DNA of 64,000 nucleotides. Source: Saccharobesus litoralis (GTDB lineage Bacteria > Pseudomonadota > Gammaproteobacteria > Enterobacterales > Alteromonadaceae). The stretch covers positions 4,194,065-4,258,064 of the forward strand of contig NZ_CP026604.1 of assembly GCF_003063625.1 (NCBI RefSeq). Direction: 5' to 3'. How positions within the stretch are numbered: the first letter of the stretch is position 1; the number at the start of each line of letters is the position of its first letter. The notes beneath the pieces are model-generated. The model had not been told where the DNA came from. It saw only the letters and a list, made by a program, of their open reading frames with translations, and searched no databases. Shown here piece by piece: positions 1 to 9,356 of this stretch. Position numbers and translations under genes: made by a program.

Positions 1-1049
1 CGATTGACGGCACGAGAGCCTAAATCCATACTAAATTCCTGATCACGAAATACCGTTAACCCTTCTTTTAACGATAGCTGAAACCAATCTCGGCATGTTA
101 CGCGGTTGCCAGTCCAATTATGGAAATATTCATGGCCGACAATTGACTCGATCATTAAGTAATCGTTGTCGGTGGCGCTATTCGGATCAGCTAAAACACA
201 TTTAGAGTTAAATACGTTTAAGCCTTTATTTTCCATCGCCCCCATGTTGAAAAAATCAACGGCTACTATCATATAAATATCTAAGTCATACTCCAGCCCA
301 AAACGCTCTTCATCCCACAACATGGAACGTTGTAATGACTGCATAGCAAAAGGCGCACGGTGCAAATTGCCTTTATCAACAAATAATTCTAACTTAACTT
401 CTCTTCCTGATTTAGTAGTATAGTTATCGCGTAAAACATCTAAGTCACCCGCCACTAGCGCAAATAAATACGCCGGTTTAGGGTGAGGATCTTGCCACGT
501 TACTTTAAGTGTTTCGTTATCCCAGCTTTGTTCATTAACCTTGTTGCCATTTGATAACATAAACGGGTATTGTTTGGGGTCACCAATAATGTGAGTAGTA
601 AAGGTGGCTAGAACGTCTGGCCGATCTTGATAGTAGGTAATTTTTCTAAAGCCTTCGGCTTCACATTGAGTACAAAACACACCGCCTGACTTATACAAAC
701 CTTCTAAAGATGTGTTGTTAGCAGGGTCAATTTCAGATTCAATTATTAACTGAAAAGACGCTAAACCTGGTTCCAGGCAAAGGTTCGTGTCTGACAGTTG
801 GTATTGCTCAGGTGTTAACACTTGGCCATTCAACGAAACTTGCAACAGATTTTGTTGTTCACCATCAAGTACTAATACATTAGGTTCTAAACTCGTCGTT
901 GCTTCATTTTTAACATAATCAACGACAGAAATAACTTTGGTTTTATGATCATCTAACTCAATCGTTAATTCGACTGATTTAACCAAAAACGCAGGAGAAC
1001 GGTAATCTTTTAAATATTTAGCTTGTGGGTTGGCATTTTCAGTTTTCAT
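1..1049 (-). CDS. pepN: Aminopeptidase N, N-terminal part (cut by window edge)
   Basis: Broad-specificity zinc metallo-aminopeptidase of the M1 family, a cytosolic enzyme that removes N-terminal residues from peptides. Translating the minus strand from the ATG at 1049 gives 349 codons running off the left edge. The M1 exopeptidase motif GAMEN lies near residue 270. The zinc motif HEYFHNW begins near residue 305, and the third zinc ligand (Glu in LKEGLTVFRDQEF) follows near residue 328. These positions are within about ten residues of those in the E. coli enzyme (about 870 residues), so roughly the C-terminal 60% lies outside the window. The start is supported by the collinear N-terminus beginning MKTENANPQAKYLKDY. 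Confidence 0.95.
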   Translation of the reverse strand, partial: MKTENANPQAKYLKDYRSPAFLVKSVELTIELDDHKTKVISVVDYVKNEATTSLEPNVLVLDGEQQNLLQVSLNGQVLTPEQYQLSDTNLCLEPGLASFQLIIESEIDPANNTSLEGLYKSGGVFCTQCEAEGFRKITYYQDRPDVLATFTTHIIGDPKQYPFMLSNGNKVNEQSWDNETLKVTWQDPHPKPAYLFALVAGDLDVLRDNYTTKSGREVKLELFVDKGNLHRAPFAMQSLQRSMLWDEERFGLEYDLDIYMIVAVDFFNMGAMENKGLNVFNSKCVLADPNSATDNDYLMIESIVGHEYFHNWTGNRVTCRDWFQLSLKEGLTVFRDQEFSMDLGSRAVN

Positions 1050-1077
1050 AATTAGTTCCACGATACATAATTGAAAA

Positions 1078-1098
1078 AGAGCCTTAATTCAAGGCTCT
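1078..1098 (-). terminator. Rho-independent terminator after the 1118-1555 gene
   Basis: Perfect 8-bp stem AGAGCCTT/AAGGCTCT with a 5-nt loop. Read on the minus strand it is followed by a T-rich tract. It sits between the stop of the 145-residue gene and the pepN start, so pepN probably has its own promoter. Confidence 0.75.
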
Positions 1099-1117
1099 AA
1101 AAATACAAGATAAGAAA

Positions 1118-1555
1118 TTAGGAAGTTGAAAAAACGTCTTGAGAACCAGCTTGCACGGAAATTTCTCCATACTCAACTTTGCCATTGACTAATTTATAGG
1201 GCATATACACCACAACGGAATAGCCCGACTCATGATCAAGATAAACGGCAATCGCGTCAGTTAACGTTGAATCCGGCAATTGCAGTGCGACATCGACAGC
1301 AACCGCCGTAGCTTTATACATTTTTTTATTAGCAGCCGAGCGTAATTGTTCACTCAACTTTTGCTGCAATACGTCACTGTCCGGATGTTGCTCATCAACA
1401 ACATTATTTTCAATTGCGGATATACTGACTATTTCCCCATCGGGTTTCATCGCGCCAGCAAAAGGGTAAAATTCCCCTAAAGATATAATTAAGTCTTCTG
1501 CAACGGGTATTACAGAGTCTAATAATTGCTGGGTGTCGTCTCCACCATCGATCAT
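1118..1555 (-). CDS. Conserved hypothetical protein, 145 aa
   Basis: I do not recognise a named family. The product is a small acidic soluble protein without signal peptide or membrane segment. It has an alternating N-terminal half (a helical stretch near residues 55-80) and a C-terminal half of likely beta strands (residues 80-140, for example YSVVVYMPYKLVNGKVEYGE). The ATG at 1555 is preceded by GGAG at a good distance, and a terminator follows at 1078-1098, so it looks like a genuine gene transcribed from at or above the adjacent transporter gene, from which it is separated by 21 bp on the same strand. A link to that transporter is only positional. Confidence 0.7.
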   Translation of the reverse strand: MIDGGDDTQQLLDSVIPVAEDLIISLGEFYPFAGAMKPDGEIVSISAIENNVVDEQHPDSDVLQQKLSEQLRSAANKKMYKATAVAVDVALQLPDSTLTDAIAVYLDHESGYSVVVYMPYKLVNGKVEYGEISVQAGSQDVFSTS

Positions 1556-1576
1556 GCTATATACTCCTAAAACAGG

Positions 1577-2947
1577 TTAAAACACGCCAACTAGGTTTAA
1601 AAACACAAAAATAATAATGCAAGGTGCAATAAATTTAAGTGTCGCATACCAAAGTTCAAACGCTTTACCTTTTAAATTTAGTTCAGTTTGCAAAAATTCT
1701 CTGTTTAAAACCCATGCGACAAATAATGAAATCAACAGTCCGCCAATCGGCAATAGTAGCTTGGAGGTAAAATAATCTAACGCGTCAAAAATTGAGGTTT
1801 GCCAACCTGCAATATTTATATGTGCCCAAGAATCTGAAACAAAACTATAGATAGTTCCGACACCCAATAACCAAAGTACGCTAGAAGCTGTCACAGCCGC
1901 TTGCCAGCGTTTCATGGCGAATCGTTCAACTAACCAAGCAACAGAAGATTCTATGAGTGCGATTGCTGATGTAAAAGCAGCAAATACCAACATAATAAAA
2001 AAGACAGTGCCAAATGCGGTTCCCATTGGCATTTGTTCAAACGCTATGGGCAATGTTTGGAAAATAAGGCCAGGTCCTGCACCAGGCTCCATGTTGTTAG
2101 CAAAAACAATGGGGAATATGGCTAAACCCGCGATTAAAGCAACTAAGGTGTCAGCAATGCTAATCCAAATAGAGCTTTTAATGATTGAAACATCTTTAGG
2201 TAAATAAGCACCGTACATAATCATGATGCCAGAAGCCAAACTGAGTGAGAAAAAAGCATGCCCTAATGCTTCTAATGCACCGTCTATCGTGAGTTTGGAA
2301 AAATCTGGAGTAAACATAAAGCTAAACGCTGAAGCAAACTCCCCCACTTTAGCCGCATAAATGGCAATAACAATTAATAAAGCAAACATAATTGGCATGG
2401 CGTAACTAACCGCTTTTTCTAAGCCTTTTTCAACACCACGTCCAACCACAAAAGCCGTTAAAGCCAAAATCACCCCCGACCAAATCATGAGTTCGTTGGG
2501 GTTACTGATAAAAGAACCAAATATTTCACCGACTTGCTCTGGTGTCTTATCAATAAATTCACCTGAGGCCGATTTAAAGATATAGGCAAATGCCCAGCCC
2601 GCGATGACCGCATAAAAAGATAAGATTAAAAAGCCTGCCAATACTCCTATCCAGCCACTAATAACCCAAAAACGAGACGCTTTAACTTTTCCAACTAAAA
2701 ATTGTAGCGACGCCCCAGGGCTTTGCCGGCCTGATTTACCAATCAATACCTCAGCCATCATGACGGGTATACCAATCAATAAAATACAAAGTAAGTACAC
2801 TAGTACAAATGCACCACCACCGTTCTCTCCCATAATGTATGGGAATTTCCATATATTACCTAAACCAACTGCGGCGCCTGTAGCAGCGAGAATATAAGTA
2901 AAACGGCTTGACCATTGACCATGAATAGAAGTTTTGGTATTGCTCAT
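1577..2947 (-). CDS. Sodium-dependent transporter, NSS/SNF family
   Basis: Inner-membrane sodium-coupled symporter of the neurotransmitter:sodium symporter (LeuT-like) family, 456 residues, the usual size for bacterial members. The N-terminus shows the family signature in TM1, GAAVGLGNIWKFPY, around residues 24-37, followed by the GGGAF loop and a second helix. About eleven to twelve hydrophobic segments follow. The substrate is probably an amino acid or related amine, but it cannot be read from the sequence. The gene lies 21 bp upstream of the 145-residue hypothetical gene on the same strand and may be co-transcribed with it. A terminator for prc lies just upstream, so transcription starts in the short 2947-2983 gap or reads through. 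Confidence 0.92.
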   Translation of the reverse strand: MSNTKTSIHGQWSSRFTYILAATGAAVGLGNIWKFPYIMGENGGGAFVLVYLLCILLIGIPVMMAEVLIGKSGRQSPGASLQFLVGKVKASRFWVISGWIGVLAGFLILSFYAVIAGWAFAYIFKSASGEFIDKTPEQVGEIFGSFISNPNELMIWSGVILALTAFVVGRGVEKGLEKAVSYAMPIMFALLIVIAIYAAKVGEFASAFSFMFTPDFSKLTIDGALEALGHAFFSLSLASGIMIMYGAYLPKDVSIIKSSIWISIADTLVALIAGLAIFPIVFANNMEPGAGPGLIFQTLPIAFEQMPMGTAFGTVFFIMLVFAAFTSAIALIESSVAWLVERFAMKRWQAAVTASSVLWLLGVGTIYSFVSDSWAHINIAGWQTSIFDALDYFTSKLLLPIGGLLISLFVAWVLNREFLQTELNLKGKAFELWYATLKFIAPCIIIFVFLNLVGVF

Positions 2948-2982
2948 AATTTTATAATTGTTATTGAGTAAGGTGAGAAAAG

Positions 2983-3006
2983 AAAACCTCCATGAACGGA
3001 GGTTTT
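2983..3006 (-). terminator. Rho-independent terminator of prc
   Basis: Nine-base stem AAAACCTCC/GGAGGTTTT with a 6-nt loop. On the minus strand it is followed by TTTTCTTTTC. It lies 11 bp beyond the prc stop codon. Confidence 0.8.
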
Positions 3007-3016
3007 TAATAAAAAT

Positions 3017-5059
3017 TTATCTAGCAGCTAGCTTTTGTGGTTTACCTAAATCAATGTAATCAAAAGTTATATTAGCAGCTTCATCAAGCAGAGGATCTAA
3101 CTCGTTTAAATCATCAGGTAAGTCTTCTAACTTTTTGACAGGTTCTTTACCTAACCGTGCTAACCGCTCATTTGCTCGTTGTAGTCGCTTGGCTTCAACT
3201 TCGTTGCGACGTTTTATTTTTTCTTCATGCACTAAAGTTTCAAACTTTCTGTCTTTGGTTTTATTGTACTCTTCTATATCCTCGTACAAATACGCAAATT
3301 CAGGATTACTTTTAATACGATTTTTATAAGCCACATCTAGCTTAGCTATTGTCGAATTTAAACTACCCAGAATCTCATAACTAGCGGGTTTAATTTTATC
3401 CCACGGTAATGCGTTTTCCGCTTTTGCTTCGCCCCACTCTGCAGGATCAATAGGAGATGGAAATTCAATATCTGGTTTTACGCCTTTATGCTGAGTAGAG
3501 CCACCGTTAATTCGATAAAATTTGGCAAACGTATATTGAATATAGCCAAGTTTATTAGCAAAAATATCGTAACGTTTATTCAGTGATTTATGTTGCTGAA
3601 CGGTTCCCTTGCCAAATGAGTTTTCACCGATAACAATTGCACGGCCATAGTCTTGCATAGCCGCAGCAAAAATTTCTGAAGCCGACGCACTATAACGATC
3701 AATCATCACCATTAAAGGCCCACCATATACCAGCGATTTGTCATGGTCTTTATGTACATCAATACGATTAGCCATATCTCGTACTTGAACAACAGGGCCA
3801 GATTTAATAAATAAACCGCTAAGCATAATAGACTCAGGTAACGAGCCACCACCGTTTCCGCGTAAATCAACAATAACGGCTTCAACTTTATCTTCTTTAA
3901 GCTTATCTAGCTCTACCCGTACGTCAGCCGTTAAGTTGTTGTAGAAGCTAGGAATTTCAATAACACCTAACTTGCGACCTTTGTTAGGCCCCTCTTCCGG
4001 TGTATATACTTTAGAAATTGCCTTGCGATCTTCTAACTTGATCTTATCGCGAATTAATACAACTTCAGTTGGGTGATTGTCAGCTGAGTCTCCTTTGAGG
4101 ATCTGCAACCTAACTTCAGTACCTTTTGGCCCTTTAATCAATTCAACAACATCATCTAGTCGCCAGCCAATAACATCAACAATGTCTTCATTTTTTTGAC
4201 CAACGCCGACAATTTTATCTTCAGGTTTTAATTTTTCAGAGCGATCCGCTGGACCACCAGGAACCAATGAACGAATAGTCGTAAAATCATCTTCAAGAGA
4301 CAATACAGCACCAATACCTTCCAATGAAAGGTTCATTTCCATTTGGAAACGATCCGCATTTCGTGGCGATAAATAGCTTGTGTGCGCTTCAATGCTTCTG
4401 GCAAACGCATTCATGATTAATTGAAACGTATCTTCACTTTGCCCTTGAGTAATACGTTTAATGGCTGCGTTGTAGCGCTTTGACAGTAATTCTTGAATTT
4501 CCTGCCATTCTTTTCCGGCTAGTTTAAGGTTAAGAGCGTCGTACTTGACTCGTTGGCGCCAAAACTCATTAAGCTCTTGTTCAGTTTGAGCCCAAGTTGC
4601 ATCTTCTCGATCGTAATAATAGGCATCGCCTTGTTTAGCAAAGTCCATTTTTTGATCAAGTAACTGTAACGCATAAACATAGCGCTCATAGCGTCGTGTT
4701 TGATTCAGTAAAAAAATTTCGTAAGCAAATTTTAAATTGCCATTTTCAAGGCCTTCATCAAATTGCTTTTCGTATTTTCTTAATTTATCAATGTCACTAG
4801 CTAAGAAAAATTGCTTGTTAAAATCAAGCTGCCGGATATAGCGGTTAAAAACCTTAGTTGAAAACTCATCATTAGGATAGATGCGTTTATAATGAGAGCG
4901 AGTGAAGTAGCTATATATACGCTTACTGGCTAGTGCATGTTGACTTTCTTGTTCAAGAGCAGGCAGGTCTTCAATGCTCAACTTGGCATCGAGTGCCGCA
5001 ACTTGGTATGTTAAACAACTCGCAAATAATCCTATCAGTATGCGTTTAACTCTAATCAT
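3017..5059 (-). CDS. prc: Carboxy-terminal processing (tail-specific) protease Prc
   Basis: Periplasmic serine protease (S41 family) that degrades or trims proteins from their C-terminus; in E. coli it processes PBP3 and degrades the hydrolase MepS. The 680 residues match the E. coli length (682). A signal peptide occupies about residues 1-22 (VKRILIGLFASCLTYQVAALD). The Prc-specific N-terminal helical domain follows, then a PDZ domain around residues 245-330 (LSLEGIGAVLSLEDD onwards). The catalytic Ser-Lys dyad lies in SASASEIFAAAMQ near residue 456 and FGKGTVQQ near residue 481. The C-terminal DUF3340-type region is present. It lies directly downstream of proQ, a conserved gammaproteobacterial arrangement. 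Confidence 0.96.
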   Translation of the reverse strand: MIRVKRILIGLFASCLTYQVAALDAKLSIEDLPALEQESQHALASKRIYSYFTRSHYKRIYPNDEFSTKVFNRYIRQLDFNKQFFLASDIDKLRKYEKQFDEGLENGNLKFAYEIFLLNQTRRYERYVYALQLLDQKMDFAKQGDAYYYDREDATWAQTEQELNEFWRQRVKYDALNLKLAGKEWQEIQELLSKRYNAAIKRITQGQSEDTFQLIMNAFARSIEAHTSYLSPRNADRFQMEMNLSLEGIGAVLSLEDDFTTIRSLVPGGPADRSEKLKPEDKIVGVGQKNEDIVDVIGWRLDDVVELIKGPKGTEVRLQILKGDSADNHPTEVVLIRDKIKLEDRKAISKVYTPEEGPNKGRKLGVIEIPSFYNNLTADVRVELDKLKEDKVEAVIVDLRGNGGGSLPESIMLSGLFIKSGPVVQVRDMANRIDVHKDHDKSLVYGGPLMVMIDRYSASASEIFAAAMQDYGRAIVIGENSFGKGTVQQHKSLNKRYDIFANKLGYIQYTFAKFYRINGGSTQHKGVKPDIEFPSPIDPAEWGEAKAENALPWDKIKPASYEILGSLNSTIAKLDVAYKNRIKSNPEFAYLYEDIEEYNKTKDRKFETLVHEEKIKRRNEVEAKRLQRANERLARLGKEPVKKLEDLPDDLNELDPLLDEAANITFDYIDLGKPQKLAAR

Positions 5060-5085
5060 TCAGCTCGCTACTCCTAATTGCCTTT

Positions 5086-5793
5086 TTACTTAACGATTTT
5101 GCTTTTTTCGGTTTTAACCGTAAAGCCTGTATTGGTCACAACAACCACATCATCGCCATTAATTTCTTTAATAGTGCCTTCAATTGGGGCACGCCCCATC
5201 GAAACTAACACTTGCTTACCTTCAAAGATACCGGTATCGATAGTACGACGTTTTTTCACTTTTACGTCTACCGCTTTACCTTTTGGTGAGCGTTTAATAT
5301 TCAGTTTAGCCCCTTTAGGCTTATTTGCGCCATCATTTGGACGTTTATCACGACGAGGCGCACGCTGCTTGCGTTTTTCAGCGGCTTTTTGTTTGCTTTC
5401 AGCTAATGTAGCCTTAGCATGCTCAACATGCTCTTGCTCAATATCTTCAACTTCGTTACCGTCAATATCAACACGTTTTGCTCCTGGTTGAATAGACTCC
5501 AAATAACGCCAGCTCGAAGTATATTTACGTAAAGCTGTACGTAAAACAGTACGCGATACGCGGCCTTCTTGATCAACTCTTTCAGCTAAATCTTTAAAAA
5601 TACCAATTTTGATTGGCTTCGCCTCTCCTTTAATAGAGAAACATTTAGGAAATTGCTCAGCTAAATAAGCAATAACTTCATTAACATCTTTTATTTTGTT
5701 AGTTACTTCAACATTGTCCTCAGTTGTTTCAACTTGAGTTGTAGTTTGCTCTTCTACAGTTTGTTGTTCTGTAACGTTTTCGTTTTGTTGCAT
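5086..5793 (-). CDS. proQ: RNA chaperone ProQ
   Basis: Global RNA-binding protein that stabilises and matches small RNAs and mRNA 3' ends. An N-terminal FinO/ProQ domain spans about residues 20-140 (VIAYLAEQFPKCFSI, then KPIKIGIFKDL and RTALRKYTSSWRYL). A basic linker rich in Lys/Arg follows, and a C-terminal Tudor-like domain (GKQVLVSMGRAPIEGTI to the end) completes it. Three in-frame starts are close together: TTG at 5808, GTG at 5805 and ATG at 5793. I chose the ATG because it starts the acidic N-terminal tail typical of the family, but the GTG is possible. Prc lies 27 bp downstream and is probably in the same transcript. Confidence 0.93.
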   Translation of the reverse strand: MQQNENVTEQQTVEEQTTTQVETTEDNVEVTNKIKDVNEVIAYLAEQFPKCFSIKGEAKPIKIGIFKDLAERVDQEGRVSRTVLRTALRKYTSSWRYLESIQPGAKRVDIDGNEVEDIEQEHVEHAKATLAESKQKAAEKRKQRAPRRDKRPNDGANKPKGAKLNIKRSPKGKAVDVKVKKRRTIDTGIFEGKQVLVSMGRAPIEGTIKEINGDDVVVVTNTGFTVKTEKSKIVK

Positions 5794-5816
5794 ATATTTT
5801 TTCACCAATAGCGTGA

Positions 5817-6086
5817 CTAAAGGCGGTCAGCTAAAAACTGCGCCACCCAATCTGAAATTTCGTCTTCGTTTTCGAATTCTGTGAGATACTCATTCTGTGC
5901 TAAAAGTTGACTAGCGTTAACCAACAGCTCAGCGAGTTTGTCAGGACTAATATCTTGGTCAGCTTGATCAAAGATCATATGCAAAACCAGATTTAGATTG
6001 TCTGAGGCTAGCTCGGCATTATCGTGCCAATTTGCTAGCTCTTGTGGTTCGATTAAATAATCTTGAATGATTACAAATTCTTTCAA
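5817..6086 (-). CDS. Small acidic protein upstream of proQ, 89 aa
   Basis: Unrecognised small, strongly acidic, mostly helical protein with no signal peptide. It ends within about 25 bp of the proQ start on the same strand, which makes an operon with proQ-prc likely. The composition (many Asp/Glu, Leu/Ala heptad-like spacing near residues 45-85) and the regular coding pattern make it a plausible gene. No function can be assigned. Confidence 0.6.
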   Translation of the reverse strand: MKEFVIIQDYLIEPQELANWHDNAELASDNLNLVLHMIFDQADQDISPDKLAELLVNASQLLAQNEYLTEFENEDEISDWVAQFLADRL

Positions 6087-6344
6087 CGTCGATAACCTAG
6101 AATGTCATTATTTAGGCAGTTAACGACTCGGGAAATCCCGTTCATCAATTGCATAGAAACACTTAATTATTCAGCAAAAATGTTTATTTTTGCTTTCAAT
6201 ATCAAGTAGATTCCAATTAAGCGCCTAAATTAACCGGAACGCCCGGAAAATAAAACCGTTTTTTACGTTTTTTTAACTAATTTTAATCTTCGATATAGTT
6301 TAACGACATATCTGCCGTACCTACAGCGATTTTCCTGTGGAATT

Positions 6345-7049
6345 TTACCAATCCATCACAGTTTTAATAAATGGGATAGTCAACTTTCTCTGCTCTGCCA
6401 ACGACTGCGCATCTAAACTATCTAAGCATTCGATAATACTCGCAATATCTCGACTTAATCTATGATGGATATATTGCGCTACATCGTTAGAAATACTCAT
6501 CCCTTTACAGTTTGCCCGAAACTGTAGTAATCGAATTTGCTGTTCATCGTCGAGCTCTTTTATCTTCCATGTTTCGCCCCATTCCAAACGTGACTCCAAA
6601 TCGGCCAAACTAAGCTGGCTTTCTCTGGCTGAAAATTGACTACTAAAAATTATTTTATGCCCTTGCTCAATTACGCGGTTTACCAAATCAAACAATGCTT
6701 CTTGCCATACCTGACTTTTTTCAACTAACCCGATGTCATCAATACACAGTATATCTGCCGCTTCCATACCAAACGTAATTTCAGGTTGCATATTAATAAA
6801 TGAAGCAACAGGTACATATTGACAACGTAAACCCAGTTCGGTGCCCATTTGGCACACGGCTTCCAAAAGGTGGCTTTTACCTAATCCTGCGGAGCCATGT
6901 AGATAAAACAAGCTGTCAGAGGGGGCGCATAATTCTTTAGCGACGAACCGCTTTAAAGCATCAACTAACGCCTCGTTCTCTTCTACAAAAAAGTTATCAA
7001 ACGAGCGAAGTTTATCAACGGCAAAATCTATTGTTAACTGACTAGTCAT
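6345..7049 (-). CDS. hda: DnaA regulatory inactivator Hda
   Basis: AAA+ protein related to DnaA domain III. With the DNA-loaded sliding clamp it stimulates hydrolysis of DnaA-bound ATP after initiation, preventing re-initiation of replication. The protein is 234 residues, as expected. It begins with a clamp-binding-like segment (MTSQLTIDF), carries Walker A GSAGLGKSHLL near residues 51-61 and Walker B ILCIDDIG near residue 100, and ends with the lid helix bundle, lacking the DnaA DNA-binding domain. Its ATG shares one base with the stop codon of the upstream DUF2066 gene (TAATG), so the two are translationally coupled. Confidence 0.93.
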   Translation of the reverse strand: MTSQLTIDFAVDKLRSFDNFFVEENEALVDALKRFVAKELCAPSDSLFYLHGSAGLGKSHLLEAVCQMGTELGLRCQYVPVASFINMQPEITFGMEAADILCIDDIGLVEKSQVWQEALFDLVNRVIEQGHKIIFSSQFSARESQLSLADLESRLEWGETWKIKELDDEQQIRLLQFRANCKGMSISNDVAQYIHHRLSRDIASIIECLDSLDAQSLAEQRKLTIPFIKTVMDW

Positions 7050-8134
7050 TAATTTTCAGTATTTGTCCAAACAAAATAATGTTCTGTTGGCATTTCCTCA
7101 CCAAATTCAGGTTTAAACGGCCTAACTCTTTCATCTAAATCTAACGCGGTAAATACATCAAGTGCTTCACCAAGTAATTCAACTTGGTATTGAACACCCA
7201 GACCATTAATTTGATGCACGCGCGCTTGTGACACAGACGACAATGAATTCAAAAAAGATTCCACGGTTAATGTCGCTTTCATACCCGCTACATTACTAAA
7301 TGTAAGATATAAATAATTTTGATCGCCCCGAGCCGCTTGCGCCGCAACAGCATATTGTTCACCTATCGCATCGGCAATAGCATGGATCGCTTCTTGGGTA
7401 ACCTGTTGCGCTGACGTCCCACTAACTTCAAGTGTCATAGGCGATGCTAAATTATATAAGGTAATTTGAGCCAACCAACTGGCGTCAACCAAGGTGTTAA
7501 TATTATCATCTTGCTGGAACACCTTAATAGCAGAGATAACATCTGGGTCATAACGAGCACTGGCTAGCTTAATCGGCTCTTCAAATTTACCCCAAACATC
7601 CGACGCACTGATCATGGTTGCATCATCAAAATCCATTAACGGTGCAATCATTGGCAAACCCCGCTCTTTAGCAATCGGCCGCAGTACATCAACGTAAAAC
7701 GGATTATCTTCATTCATTATATCACGTTCAAAACCTTTGCCTTGAGTTGCTATCCAAACCATAGTTAATGGACGTAGACTCCCCCAAATCGCAGTTTCAT
7801 TATTACGCAATAAGGCATTGACTGCTTTAGGATTAAAATCAATCAACAGATAAAGCTTTTCATCCAAGGTTTCATATTGATAACGAGCTAAATATTTGGT
7901 TGGATTACGCACAGCCAATTTAAATGCATCATCTTGATTGATATTTTGCTTACCAGACACACGGATCAGCACATTTGCCAATCCTTTTCTGTAAGCTGCA
8001 ACTCGTTCAGCTTGAGATTGTTGCTCGACTTCAATTTTTGATTGGTATAACCCAGCAACTTCAACCGCGAAGCTAAAACTTGAAAAAAGGGCTATTAGCA
8101 CTAAAGCTAATAAAATCGTTTGTTTTTTAATCAT
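7049..8134 (-). CDS. DUF2066 domain-containing exported protein
   Basis: Exported protein of unknown function, 361 residues. The N-terminus (MIKKQTILLALVLIALFSSF) is a classical signal peptide with cleavage probably near residue 23. The mature protein carries the DUF2066 region, including VAAYRKGLANVLIRVSGKQ near residues 45-63. Genes of this family are commonly located between purM and hda in gammaproteobacteria, and that is its position here: divergent from purM and overlapping hda by one base. Regulation is probably shared with hda. Confidence 0.85.
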   Translation of the reverse strand: MIKKQTILLALVLIALFSSFSFAVEVAGLYQSKIEVEQQSQAERVAAYRKGLANVLIRVSGKQNINQDDAFKLAVRNPTKYLARYQYETLDEKLYLLIDFNPKAVNALLRNNETAIWGSLRPLTMVWIATQGKGFERDIMNEDNPFYVDVLRPIAKERGLPMIAPLMDFDDATMISASDVWGKFEEPIKLASARYDPDVISAIKVFQQDDNINTLVDASWLAQITLYNLASPMTLEVSGTSAQQVTQEAIHAIADAIGEQYAVAAQAARGDQNYLYLTFSNVAGMKATLTVESFLNSLSSVSQARVHQINGLGVQYQVELLGEALDVFTALDLDERVRPFKPEFGEEMPTEHYFVWTNTEN

Positions 8135-8233
8135 TTTAAGTAAAAACAGATATCTAATGCAGACCTTTGCAATAAGTTGCTAGTTTAACAGGCATAAAAA
8201 CAGAATAAAGTAATAGATATTATGCAAAAGCAT

Positions 8234-8262
8234 TTTTATTACTTTTGTAGCGTTGTTACAAT
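8234..8262 (+). promoter_or_regulatory. Probable purM promoter
   Basis: A -10 box TACAAT at 8257-8262 with a weak T-rich -35 region 17 bp upstream, placed 48 bp before the purM start. A partly PurR-like stretch (ATGCAAAAGCATTTTT at 8222-8237) overlaps the -35 region, but it matches the E. coli PurR consensus only moderately. Confidence 0.35.
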
Positions 8263-8309
8263 ACGCGCCGTTTTGAAATAACCAGATTATATATTTAGAA
8301 GGAGCCAAC

Positions 8310-9350
8310 GTGGCTGAACAAAAAACTTCGCTTAGTTACAAAGATGCGGGTGTTGATATCGATGCAGGTAACGCTTTAGTTGATCGTATTAAAAATGTTA
8401 CCAAGTCGACTCGTCGTCCAGAGGTAATGGGTGGTATTGGTGGCTTTGGCGCACTTTGTAAACTCCCGACTAAATATAAAAATCCACTTCTAGTGTCAGG
8501 TACTGACGGTGTCGGGACTAAATTACGTTTAGCAATGGATTTGAAAAAGCACGACACTGTTGGTATCGACTTAGTCGCCATGTGTGTTAATGACCTAATT
8601 GTTCAAGGTGCTGAACCTTTATTCTTCTTAGATTATTACGCAACCGGCAAACTTGACGTTGACACTGCAGCCGCTGTCGTGACTGGAATTGGCGAAGGCT
8701 GTAAGCAATCTAACTGCTCACTTATTGGTGGTGAAACCGCAGAAATGCCTGGCATGTACGAAGGTGAAGATTACGATATTGCCGGTTTCTGCGTCGGTGT
8801 TGTCGAAGAAGAAAAAGTGATTGATGGCAGCAAAGTTAAAGCGGGCGATGCCATTATTGCATTAGGTTCTTCGGGTCCTCATTCAAATGGTTACTCATTA
8901 ATTCGTAAAGTATTAGAAGTATCTGGTGCTGATGTTGAGGCAGATCTCGAAGGCAAACCATTAAAAGAACACTTACTTGAGCCAACCCGCATCTACGTCA
9001 AATCAGTACTTGAATTATTAGAAACGGTAGAAGCGCACGCCATCTCGCATATTACTGGTGGTGGTTTCTGGGAAAATATCCCCCGTGTATTACCAAAAGG
9101 CAGTAAAGCCGTTATTCAAAAAGACAGCTGGCAGTGGCCTGTTGTGTTCAACTGGCTACAAGAGCAAGGTAATATTGAAGAACACGAAATGCTGCGCACC
9201 TTTAACTGCGGTGTTGGTTTAATTATCGTGGTTGAGCAAAGCCAAGCACAACAAGCTATCGATATTTTAAACGCGGCGGGTGAGCAAGCTTGGTTAGTTG
9301 GTGAGATTGCCGACGCTGAAGAAAATGAAGAACAAGTAGAAATGGTTTAG
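8310..9350 (+). CDS. purM: Phosphoribosylformylglycinamidine cyclo-ligase (AIR synthetase)
   Basis: Catalyses ATP-dependent ring closure of FGAM to 5-aminoimidazole ribonucleotide in de novo purine synthesis; cytosolic. It is 346 residues, the normal length. The start is GTG at 8310, preceded by a strong AAGGAG seven bases upstream, so the unusual codon is well supported. Recognisable family stretches are [16 protein letters not shown] at residues 9-24, the ATP-binding [11 protein letters not shown] near residue 63 and [11 protein letters not shown] near residue 140. The purN gene follows six bases after its stop, forming a purMN operon. Confidence 0.97.
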   Translation: MAEQKTSLSYKDAGVDIDAGNALVDRIKNVTKSTRRPEVMGGIGGFGALCKLPTKYKNPLLVSGTDGVGTKLRLAMDLKKHDTVGIDLVAMCVNDLIVQGAEPLFFLDYYATGKLDVDTAAAVVTGIGEGCKQSNCSLIGGETAEMPGMYEGEDYDIAGFCVGVVEEEKVIDGSKVKAGDAIIALGSSGPHSNGYSLIRKVLEVSGADVEADLEGKPLKEHLLEPTRIYVKSVLELLETVEAHAISHITGGGFWENIPRVLPKGSKAVIQKDSWQWPVVFNWLQEQGNIEEHEMLRTFNCGVGLIIVVEQSQAQQAIDILNAAGEQAWLVGEIADAEENEEQVEMV

Positions 9351-9356
9351 TATCCC

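Noticed and set aside
5078..5491. 137-codon frame opposite proQ
   Set aside because: Antisense shadow of the well-supported proQ gene, low-complexity Ser/Leu composition.
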